A stretch of 64,000 nucleotides of DNA from JAKFDI01 sp036676235 (lineage in GTDB: Bacteria; Pseudomonadota; Gammaproteobacteria; Burkholderiales; Burkholderiaceae_C), in assembly GCA_036676235.1 (NCBI GenBank), contig JAKFDI010000021.1, positions 1 through 64,000 on the forward strand, read 5' to 3'. Shown here one piece after another: positions 52,624 to 60,062 of this stretch (its first letter is position 1; each line of letters begins with the position of its first letter). The notes beneath the pieces were generated by a model, which saw only the letters and a list, made by a program, of their open reading frames with translations, made no database searches and was not told the DNA's origin. Made by a program: the position numbers and the translations under genes.

Positions 52624-53298
52624 TCAGGCGGGCCGCTCCAGCCAGCGCCGCTGCGCGGCAAAGCGCCGCAACGCGCGGAAATCGCTGACTCGGCCTTGTG
52701 CCATCGCCCGCGGCCAGAGCGCGAGCAGCATCTCGGCGGTGGCGAAGGCATCGGCCGCCGCCTGATGCCGCCGGGCGCAGGGGATGCGCAGATGTGCCAG
52801 CCAGTCGTCGAGCGTGCGCGCCGGTACATCGGGCGACACCACCTCGGCCACGTGTTCCAGATCGAGCCAGGGGCCGCGCAGGCGCCGGCCCAGCGCAGCC
52901 GACATGGCTCGGGCGACGAGCGCCTCGTCGAAGGCGGCATGAAAGGCGATCAGCGGCGAGTCGCCGACCCAGCGCTCGAACGCCTGAAGCGCGGCCTCGG
53001 GCGTCACCCCACCGCGCTGCGCGCCGAGGCCGAGGCCGTGCAGCAGGATGTTTGGCCGGTCAGCCGGCACCACGTCGCCATCGTGTCGCAGCACGACATC
53101 GAAGCTGTCGGCCGGCATGAGACGCAGCGTCGCCGCCGATGCTCCCGGCTGCCACCGCACCGCCGTCCCGGCAATGGCCAGCAGCCTGTCGTGCCGAGGG
53201 TCGAGCCCGCTCGATTCAGTGTCGACGACCACCCAGCGAGAGTCGTCCCGCGGCGCTGAACCGGGCCACGCGCGTCGCAGGCGCTCCGTCCAGTTCAT
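52624..53298 (-). CDS. DnaQ-like 3'-5' exonuclease
   Basis: 224 residues of the DEDD exonuclease fold. Exo I is VVVDTESSGLDPRHDRLLAIAG (Asp and Glu), Exo II is LIAFHAAFDEALV, and Exo III carries RRHQAAADAFATAEMLL with the H-x4-D arrangement (DEDDh type). It is shorter than Pol III epsilon and lacks the tail that binds the polymerase. Its ATG overlaps the stop of the CBS/DUF294 gene by four bases. This gene order beside a VC_2705-type symporter occurs in many proteobacteria, so a signalling-nucleotide or RNA role is as likely as proofreading. Confidence 0.88.
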   Translation of the reverse strand: MNWTERLRRAWPGSAPRDDSRWVVVDTESSGLDPRHDRLLAIAGTAVRWQPGASAATLRLMPADSFDVVLRHDGDVVPADRPNILLHGLGLGAQRGGVTPEAALQAFERWVGDSPLIAFHAAFDEALVARAMSAALGRRLRGPWLDLEHVAEVVSPDVPARTLDDWLAHLRIPCARRHQAAADAFATAEMLLALWPRAMAQGRVSDFRALRRFAAQRRWLERPA

Positions 53299-55217
53299 CG
53301 GTAGTAGTCGAGCTCGATGCGCTGCTGCAGCCGGCGGGCCATGCCGAGCGCCTCTTTCAGCACCCGGCGGTCGACGGTGTTAAGTGCGGCCACGTCGATC
53401 AGGTTCTGCGCCTGCGGGCTGTCGACGGCCTCGCGCGCGCCGCGGTCCATCTGCACGTCCAGCCGCAGCATCTGCAGAAACTCGAAGCCGCGGACCCACG
53501 CCTCGCTCTCGTGCGCCGGCACCGCCATGCGGTCCGCGGCCGCTTCGAGCCGCTCGCGGGTATTGGTGGCCGCTATGCCGTGCGCCAGCGCGTACAGCCG
53601 TGCGGCATCGACGAAGAGCGCGGTGCCCCGCAGCTTCAGGTCGAGCACCTCGCGTGCGCCGATCCGGCGAGTGTCGACGGCGCCGAGCCAGTTCAGGGGC
53701 GCGCGGGTGCGCAGCGCGTTCTCCGCCATCTGCCGGATGAAGCGCGGCAGCGTCGGCGCGACGGCCTGCATGAGTTCGGCGAGCGGCCGCGCCAGCTCGT
53801 GCCGGCCGGCGATGGCCCGCGCATCGAAAAAGATGGACGCCTTGAGCAGATCCTCCGGCTCGCCGCGTTCCATCCAGTGGTGGTATCGCTCGCACCATTC
53901 GTCGCTCGTCAGGCAGCAGTCGGGGTTGGACGCCATCACGTTGCCGCGGCACAGCGGATAGCCGCAGGCGTCGAGCGCCTCGTTCACCCGGCGGGCGAAG
54001 GCGAGCCAGGCCACACGGTCGCGCGCCGGCTGGTCGCTTGCGAACACCAGGCCGTTGTCCTGGTCGGTGGCGATCGTCTGCTCGCTGCGCCCCTCCGACC
54101 CAAAGGCGAGCCAGCAGGCGCGCGTCAGGTCGGCGCCGTGTTCGGCGGCCAGCAGCTGCACCAGGCGGTCGGTGAGCAGGTCGTTCAGCTGGCTGATGAG
54201 CTCGGTGAGCTGGCGCGCCCCCACGCCCTGCGCCAGCAGGTTGCGCGCGAAACGCCGGATGCCCTGCGCCTGCACCTGCAGCGTCCGCACATCGGGCGCC
54301 GCGCGGATGGCACTGCTCAGCTGCTTGGGCGACAGGCGATGCATGGCGAACAGGTCGCGTTCGGAAACCATGCCCACCACCCGGCCGCCCTGCGTCACTG
54401 GCACATGCCGGATGCCATGGCGCGACATCAGCAAGGCCGCATCGAGCGCCGTGGCCTCGGCGCCGAGCGTGTGCACTGGCTGGCTCATCACCGCGGCGAT
54501 CGGCGTGGACAGCGGCCGCTGCGGCAGGGCCACGCGACCGAGCACGTCGTGGCGCGTCAGGATGCCGAGCGCGCTGCCGGCGTCGTCGAGCACCAGCATC
54601 GAGCCAATGCCTCGCGCCTGCATCGTCGCAAGCGCCTGCTGCAGCGTCGTCTGGGGCGCGGTGCCGACGACGGGCGTGCGCACGAGCGCGCCGAGCGCGG
54701 TTTCCATCGACTGCTCGGTGAGCGCCTGCGACGCGTACGCCGCCTGCAACGCCTGGCGCGACAGACGCAGATAGCGCAGGTGCCGCTGGCGCAGGAACGC
54801 GGCAAGCGGCGCGCTGTCTTCGGCCAGCCGTGCGAAGGCCTCCGCGGTTACCAACAGGCAGAAGGTGTCGGCACGCGCGGTGTAGGTGGTCGTGACGGCG
54901 CGGCCTTCGAGCACGGCGCCGATGGGAAAGAGTTCCCCGGGCTCCACGTGGAAAGCCCCGGCGGCCTCGCCTGCGCCGGGCTCTCCGCTCACGCCGCCCC
55001 TGCGCAGCATGAACACCTGCGAAACCGCGGCGCCGCCCGGAGCCAGTACGGTTTCACCGGGTGCGAAATAGGCTTCGGTCGCTTCCGCGATGAACTGGTC
55101 GACGTGCGGCTCACTCATCTGCGAGAACGGTGCGTGGTGCATGAGTTCGTCCCGCAGGGCCGCGATCACGCTGGGCGCGGGCGTCGCCGGGGCGCGTGGC
55201 GTGGCGTGGTTGTTCAT
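53295..55217 (-). CDS. Cyclic-nucleotide-binding/CBS/DUF294 nucleotidyltransferase-like protein
   Basis: 640 residues in four parts: a cNMP-binding-like beta-barrel (about 30-140), two CBS domains (about 155-310), and a DUF294 nucleotidyltransferase-like domain with FGSEGRSEQTIATDQDNGLV (G-S, R-x-E-x-T and T-D-x-D pattern). A C-terminal helical domain (about 500-640) completes it. The GlnD-like fold suggests nucleotidyl transfer to an unknown target, controlled by nucleotides bound to the CBS pair. The start at 55217 follows a clear intrinsic terminator, so it has its own promoter or depends on read-through from the symporter. Family members are typically next to this type of symporter. Confidence 0.9.
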   Translation of the reverse strand: MNNHATPRAPATPAPSVIAALRDELMHHAPFSQMSEPHVDQFIAEATEAYFAPGETVLAPGGAAVSQVFMLRRGGVSGEPGAGEAAGAFHVEPGELFPIGAVLEGRAVTTTYTARADTFCLLVTAEAFARLAEDSAPLAAFLRQRHLRYLRLSRQALQAAYASQALTEQSMETALGALVRTPVVGTAPQTTLQQALATMQARGIGSMLVLDDAGSALGILTRHDVLGRVALPQRPLSTPIAAVMSQPVHTLGAEATALDAALLMSRHGIRHVPVTQGGRVVGMVSERDLFAMHRLSPKQLSSAIRAAPDVRTLQVQAQGIRRFARNLLAQGVGARQLTELISQLNDLLTDRLVQLLAAEHGADLTRACWLAFGSEGRSEQTIATDQDNGLVFASDQPARDRVAWLAFARRVNEALDACGYPLCRGNVMASNPDCCLTSDEWCERYHHWMERGEPEDLLKASIFFDARAIAGRHELARPLAELMQAVAPTLPRFIRQMAENALRTRAPLNWLGAVDTRRIGAREVLDLKLRGTALFVDAARLYALAHGIAATNTRERLEAAADRMAVPAHESEAWVRGFEFLQMLRLDVQMDRGAREAVDSPQAQNLIDVAALNTVDRRVLKEALGMARRLQQRIELDYYR

Positions 55218-55240
55218 CGTTCGCACCTGTGTCCGCCAAG

Positions 55241-55271
55241 AAAAAACGGCCCCGCCGGGTGGGCGGGGCCG
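55241..55271 (-). terminator. Intrinsic terminator between the symporter and CBS/DUF294 genes
   Basis: On the minus strand a 10-bp perfect stem (CGGCCCCGCC with GGCGGGGCCG, 5-nt loop) is followed directly by six T residues. It lies 34 bp past the symporter stop and 24 bp before the next ATG. Confidence 0.8.
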
Positions 55272-55304
55272 CATGTCCCGTCAAGGGACCAGATCTGCTT
55301 CGAG

Positions 55305-57431
55305 TCAGGCCGCCTTGATCCTCAGATCGGGGTAACGCACGTGCTCGACGAGCTCCTGCGTGTCGCGACGCGGCGGCGCCGTCAGCAGGCTCACGACGAT
55401 GATCACCGCGAAGCCGACGGGCACGCCGAACAGGCCGGCCGAGATCGGCTGGATGCCCCACCACAGGTTGTCGGCGACCGGGCTGGTCACGCCGAACAGG
55501 CCGCGCATCCAGGCTTGCGTGGTCGCCATGTAGTAGAAGGTCACGCCCAGCCCGGCGATCATGCCGAGCGAGGCGCCCCAGCGGTTGGCGCGCTTCCAGA
55601 AGATGCCCAGCACCAGCGCCGGGAAGAACGCCGAGGCCGCGAACGAGAACGCCGCCGAGACGAGGAACAGGATGTCCGCCGGCTTCTGAGCGGCGACTGC
55701 CGCCGCGGCCAGGGCCACCACCAGCAGCAGCGCCTTCGAGATCGTGACGCGGCGCGCCGTGGAGGCGTTGCGGTCGATCATCTTGTAGTAGAGGTCGTGG
55801 CTGAGCGCGTTGGCAATGGTCAGCAGCAGGCCATCGGCAGTGGACAGCGCCGCCGCCAGGCCGCCCGCCGCCACCATGCCGGAGACGACGTACGGCAGGC
55901 CACCGATCTCGGGCGTGGCGAGCACGATGATGTCGCCGCCGATCTTCATCTCGCTCAACTGGAAGATGCCGTCCTTGTTGATGTCGGCAACCGACAACAG
56001 GGTCGGATCGACCGCGGCCCAGTTCGCGATCCACGCCGGCAGCTGCGTGAAGGGCGTTCCGACGAGCACGTTGAAGACCTCGTATTTCACGAGCACCGCC
56101 AGTGCCGGCGCCGTGAAGTACAGCAGGAAGATGAAGAACAGCGACCACGTCACCGACTCGCGCGCCTGCCGCACCGACGGCGTCGTGTAGTAGCGCATCA
56201 GGATGTGCGGCAAGGCCGCGGTGCCCACCATCAGGCAGAACACCAGCGCGAGGAAGTTGCGCCTGGACAGATCGAAAGCCGCCTGTTCCTCCGGCGTGCC
56301 GTCCGGATTGCCGGCGTAGATCTGCGAGTGGTTCGGCATGCCGCCTAGCGGCTTGGCGCGGGCCTCGTTGGCCGTTTTGCCGGCCGCGTAGGCGCGGCGT
56401 GCGTCTGCCTCGCTGGTGGGCAGTGCCGCCAGCGCCTTCTCTGCCGCCTGCACCTCCGCCGCGGGGCCGTTGGCGGCGCGCAGGTCGGCCAGGGTCTTCT
56501 GCGCAGCCGCCTTGTCGGCGGCCATGGCGGCGGGCACGTCCTTCAGCTTGGCGTCGAACTCGGCCGCCCGCGCCTTGAAGATGCCGGTGACCTCGAGTTC
56601 CTTCGGGTCGACGCGCAGCTCGTCGCCTTTGGCCGCCACCTTGGCGAGCTGGTAGCCGTAGATCGCCTGCGGCACCGGCACGCCGGTCTGCTTCACCGAC
56701 AGCCACACCACCGGGATCATGTACGCAATGATCAGGATGATGTACTGCGCCACCTGAGTCCAGGTCACGGCGCGCATGCCGCCGAGGAACGAACACACCA
56801 GGATGCCGGCCAGCCCGACGAACACGCCGATCTCGAAGGCGAAGCCCGACAGCCGCGCGGTGATGATGCCCACGCCGTAGATCTGCGCCACCACATAGGT
56901 GAACGAGCAGAGGATGGCGGCGACGATGCCGAGAAAGCGGGGCAGGTTGCCCTCGTAGCGCGAGCCGAGGAAGTCGGGAATCGTGAACTGCCCGAACTTG
57001 CGCAGGTAAGGCGCGAGGAACAGCGCCACCAGGCAGTAGCCGCCGGTCCAGCCCATGATGAAGGCGAGACCGCCGTAGCCGGTGAGGTACAGCGTGCCGG
57101 CCATGCCGATGAAGGAGGCGGCGCTCATCCAGTCGGCGCCGGTCGCCATGCCGTTGTACATCGCGGGCACTCGCCGCCCGGCGACGTAGTACTCGGTCGC
57201 ATCCGTCGTGCGGCTCATGATGCCGATGCCGGCATAGAGCAGCACGGTTGCGAACAGGAAGATGTAGCCGATCCATTGCCTGGACAGGCCCATCTGCTCG
57301 AGGATGCCCAGGATGACCACGAAGGCGATGAAGCCGCCCGTGTACCAGGTGTAGACCTTGTTCAGCTGCTGCTTGAAGCCGCGGTGGGAGCCGACCCCGA
57401 CCGCGTTGGGTGTAGTGCTCGCCATGGTCAT
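55305..57431 (-). CDS. Sodium:solute symporter, large VC_2705 type (ActP-like)
   Basis: 708 residues, longer than ActP (about 550). The SSSF signature segments are YYVAGRRVPAMYNGMATGADWMSAASFIG, FTIPDFLGSRYEG and AALSTADGLLLTIANALSHD. Two insertions stand out. One is a charged helical stretch of about 110 residues (about 265-375, rich in Ala, Lys and Glu). The other contains an EF-hand-like loop, DINKDGIFQLSE at 483-494. Relatives carry acetate or other small carboxylates with Na+. Its ATG overlaps the stop of the DUF4212 small subunit (ATGA), and the pair probably works as one transporter. Confidence 0.92.
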   Translation of the reverse strand: MTMASTTPNAVGVGSHRGFKQQLNKVYTWYTGGFIAFVVILGILEQMGLSRQWIGYIFLFATVLLYAGIGIMSRTTDATEYYVAGRRVPAMYNGMATGADWMSAASFIGMAGTLYLTGYGGLAFIMGWTGGYCLVALFLAPYLRKFGQFTIPDFLGSRYEGNLPRFLGIVAAILCSFTYVVAQIYGVGIITARLSGFAFEIGVFVGLAGILVCSFLGGMRAVTWTQVAQYIILIIAYMIPVVWLSVKQTGVPVPQAIYGYQLAKVAAKGDELRVDPKELEVTGIFKARAAEFDAKLKDVPAAMAADKAAAQKTLADLRAANGPAAEVQAAEKALAALPTSEADARRAYAAGKTANEARAKPLGGMPNHSQIYAGNPDGTPEEQAAFDLSRRNFLALVFCLMVGTAALPHILMRYYTTPSVRQARESVTWSLFFIFLLYFTAPALAVLVKYEVFNVLVGTPFTQLPAWIANWAAVDPTLLSVADINKDGIFQLSEMKIGGDIIVLATPEIGGLPYVVSGMVAAGGLAAALSTADGLLLTIANALSHDLYYKMIDRNASTARRVTISKALLLVVALAAAAVAAQKPADILFLVSAAFSFAASAFFPALVLGIFWKRANRWGASLGMIAGLGVTFYYMATTQAWMRGLFGVTSPVADNLWWGIQPISAGLFGVPVGFAVIIVVSLLTAPPRRDTQELVEHVRYPDLRIKAA

Positions 57432-57691
57432 TGCTCCTCGTCTTCTTCGACGCCGTGCTCGATGTCGAGCCGGTTCATGTACCAGGCATAGAACCCGATG
57501 ATCGCCACGTAGACGATCAACGCGCCCTGCGCGCCCACCCAGAAGCTGAACGGCCAGCCGAAGAAGCTGAAGTTCAGGTCGCGGGCGAAGTACCCGATCA
57601 CGAAGGTCACGAAGAACCAGATGGCCAGAAGAATGCCGGTGATGCGCAGGTTCTTCTGCCAGTACCGGCGGTGCCTGTCCGTCAATTGCAT
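57428..57691 (-). CDS. DUF4212 small membrane subunit of the sodium symporter
   Basis: 87 residues from the ATG at 57691 (MQLTDRHRRYWQKNLRITG), preceded by GGAGA. Two membrane segments lie at about 15-37 and 50-70, with the family motif FGWPFSFWVGAQGALIVYV between and within them. DUF4212 proteins always precede VC_2705-type symporters. The tail is strongly acidic (EEDEEQ). Overlaps the symporter start by four bases. The 129 bp upstream contain the probable promoter of the pair. Confidence 0.9.
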   Translation of the reverse strand: MQLTDRHRRYWQKNLRITGILLAIWFFVTFVIGYFARDLNFSFFGWPFSFWVGAQGALIVYVAIIGFYAWYMNRLDIEHGVEEDEEQ

Positions 57692-57820
57692 GTCATGTCT
57701 CCATGTGCTCATCACCGGGAAACGCCCCGGCGCCTCTCATGCCGCCGCGCGGCGTGTTCCGCGCGTGTGCCTGGCGGCCTCCGCTTCGCGGCTGCGCCTG
57801 AAGCGCCGCCGCGGTGCCTG

Positions 57821-58405
57821 TCACGCCGCGAGCCCGGTTTCGCGCTGAAGCTGCGCGGCGATCTTGGGCTCGAAACCCTGAAGGTGGCGGATGACCCGCC
57901 GTGCCTTGTCGGGCTCCTGGCGATCCACGTGTACCCGCGCCAGCTGGTACCAGCCGTAGGGGCTCATGGGTTGCAGTTCGGTGTTGCGTTCGAGGGCGGT
58001 GACAGCCTCGTCGAAGCGGCGCAGGCGGATCAGCACCAGCCCCAAGCCATACCAGGCGCGGTCGAGCTTCTCGTCGAGCGCGAGGGCGCGCTCGAAGGCG
58101 TGCCGGGCTTCGTCGAGGCGGTCGGCGCGCTCGAGCAGGAAGGCGAGGTTGAACCAGTCGGCGGCGCGTCCCGCCGGATGCGCCTGCACCAGCGCCTGCG
58201 CGTCAACCAGCGCTTCGTCGGCCCGCCCGAGTTCGGCGCGCAGGTGCGCCCGGCTCGCGAGCGCGTAGGCATCGGTGGGCCAGCGCGCCAGCATCTGCGA
58301 GAACGCTGTCTCGGCCGCTGCGCGCCGGTTGATCACCAGCGCGCCGATGGCACGCAGCTTCAGGCGCCAATAGCCAAGGCGATTGGCAAGGCGATTCAAC
58401 GGCAT
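57821..58405 (-). CDS. Tetratricopeptide-repeat protein
   Basis: 194 residues from the ATG at 58405. About four TPR units are visible, for example AYALASRAHLRAELGRADEAL, DWFNLAFLLERADRLDEARH, AWYGLGLVLIRLRRFDEAVT and GWYQLARVHVDRQEPDKARR. A short basic N-terminal stretch precedes them; there is no clear signal peptide. It is a protein-interaction scaffold of unknown partner. Its start overlaps the end of the YggT-like gene by 10 bp, which indicates coupled translation. Confidence 0.82.
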   Translation of the reverse strand: MPLNRLANRLGYWRLKLRAIGALVINRRAAAETAFSQMLARWPTDAYALASRAHLRAELGRADEALVDAQALVQAHPAGRAADWFNLAFLLERADRLDEARHAFERALALDEKLDRAWYGLGLVLIRLRRFDEAVTALERNTELQPMSPYGWYQLARVHVDRQEPDKARRVIRHLQGFEPKIAAQLQRETGLAA

Positions 58406-58692
58406 GCGTGCGCTCCCGCTTGCAGACACAACTGGATCTTCAGCACCGTCACGACCAGCCACACCATGGCCAGCAGCACGAAGGTGGCCAACGGAATGTG
58501 GCGGTCGAGCACCACTTTCGGGGAGACCCGCCGCACGCCCTTGGTGAAGGGCGAGGTCAGGACCTGCAGCAGGCGGTAGAAGAAATTGCTGTCGCGCCGG
58601 CGTCCGGCGAGCAGACCGAGCAGGAACTGGCCTGCGATAGCCAGCAGCGCAATCTCCGCGACCAGCTTGATGGACATCACGATCAACAGCAT
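58396..58692 (-). CDS. Small YggT-like membrane protein
   Basis: 98 residues with two hydrophobic segments (about 2-30 and 66-88). The stretch between them, FYRLLQVLTSPFTKGVRRVSP, resembles the YggT family pattern of leucine-rich helix, Pro and R-R-x-x-P. The function of YggT proteins is not settled; they are linked to osmotic balance. ATGs at 58692 and 58677 are both possible; the first is used. It overlaps the TPR gene. The 216 bp upstream, shared with divergent prfB, hold no other gene. Confidence 0.65.
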   Translation of the reverse strand: MLLIVMSIKLVAEIALLAIAGQFLLGLLAGRRRDSNFFYRLLQVLTSPFTKGVRRVSPKVVLDRHIPLATFVLLAMVWLVVTVLKIQLCLQAGAHACR

Positions 58693-58908
58693 GAATGCGC
58701 GCGACCCCGTTCCGTGTGAAGGCGATTCTTGCCGGCGCACTTACAGGCGACTGACAAAGTTCCCGTCGGTGCGCCCGTCGTATTCGGGACTAACCCTTGG
58801 CACCCGGGCAACCGGCTTGCTCAGCATGCGCCCGAGAGCGTTGCCGCGCACGCCGGCCGCTCGAAAGCTGCGTGCGAAAATGCGCACCCCCTCGAAGGAA
58901 GACTCCCC

Positions 58909-60013
58909 ATGGACATCGAACGCATCAACGCCATTGGCGCCACCATCGACGACCTCAGCGCCCGCACCGCGGCGCTACGGGGGTATCTTTGACTACGACC
59001 GCAAAGCTCTGCGGCTGAACGAAGTCAACGCCGCGCTCGAGAACCCGAACGTCTGGAACGAGCCCAAGCGCGCGCAGGAACTCGGGCGCGAGAAGCGCAG
59101 CCTGGATACCGTGGTCGAGACCATCGACCACCTGACGAGCAACCTGGCCGACAACGCCGAGCTCTACGACATGGCCCGCGACGAAGGCGATGTCGACTCG
59201 CTGGCGGCCATCGAGGCCGACGCGGGCAAGCTCGAAGCCATCGTCGACCAGCTCGAATTCCGCCGGATGTTCAACAACCCGGCCGACCCCTCCAACTGCT
59301 TCATCGACATCCAGGCCGGCGCCGGCGGCACCGAAGCCTGCGACTGGGCGCAGATGCTGCTGCGCCAATACCTCAAGTACTGCGAGCGCAAGGGCTTCAA
59401 GGCCGAGGTGATGGAAGAGACCGAGGGCGACGTGGCTGGCATCCGCGGCGCCACGATCAAGGTCGAGGGCGAATACGCCTTCGGCCTGCTGCGCACAGAG
59501 ACCGGCGTGCACCGCCTGGTGCGCAAGAGTCCCTTCGATTCCTCGGGCGGGCGGCACACCAGCTTCGCCAGCCTCTTCGTCTACCCGGAAGTCGACGAGT
59601 CGATCGAGATCGACATCAACCCGGCCGACGTGCGCACCGACACCTACCGCGCCAGCGGCGCGGGTGGCCAGCACATCAACAAGACCGATTCGGCGGTGCG
59701 GCTCACGCACGTGCCCACCGGCATCGTGGTGCAGTGCCAGAACGACCGCTCGCAGCACCGCAACCGCGACGAGGCCTGGCAGATGCTGCGCTCACGCCTG
59801 TACGAGCACGAGATGCGCAAGCAGATGGAAGCGCAGCAGAAGCTGGAGGACACCAAGACCGACGTCGGCTGGGGCCACCAGATTCGCAGCTATGTGCTCG
59901 ACCAGAGCCGCATCAAGGACCTGCGCACCAACGTCGAGATCAGCAACACCCAGAAGGTGCTGGATGGCGATCTCGACCCCTTCATCGAAGCGAGCCTCAA
60001 GCAGGGCGTCTAG
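58909..60013 (+). CDS. prfB: Peptide chain release factor 2, with programmed +1 frameshift
   Basis: RF2 ends translation at UGA and UAA. The frame runs from 58909 to an in-frame TGA at 58990-58992. Reading shifts +1 at CTT-TGA-C, so codons continue from 58991 to the TAG at 60011-60013, giving 367 residues. The tripeptide anticodon SPF is in VRKSPFDSSGGRH, and the catalytic GGQ is at 252-254 (SGAGGQHINKTDSAVR). The standard autoregulatory loop is intact: low RF2 favours the shift. A convincing ribosome-binding site, GAAGGAAG, precedes the ATG. lysS, which often follows prfB, is replaced by pepN. Confidence 0.97.
58978..58993 (+). promoter_or_regulatory. prfB programmed frameshift site
   Basis: A run of CGGGGGTAT just before CTT TGA C. 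The G-rich stretch acts as the internal Shine-Dalgarno sequence and CTT is the slippery codon. This is the canonical RF2 arrangement. Confidence 0.95.
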
Positions 60014-60062
60014 ATGACCTCCGCCACCGCGCGCCCATCCAAGAACGACATGGAGATTCCCG

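Noticed and set aside
58798..58826. Sigma-54-like promoter TTGGCAC...CTTGC upstream of prfB
   Set aside because: The spacing between the GG and GC elements is about 13 bases instead of 5, and prfB is not expected to be sigma-54-dependent.
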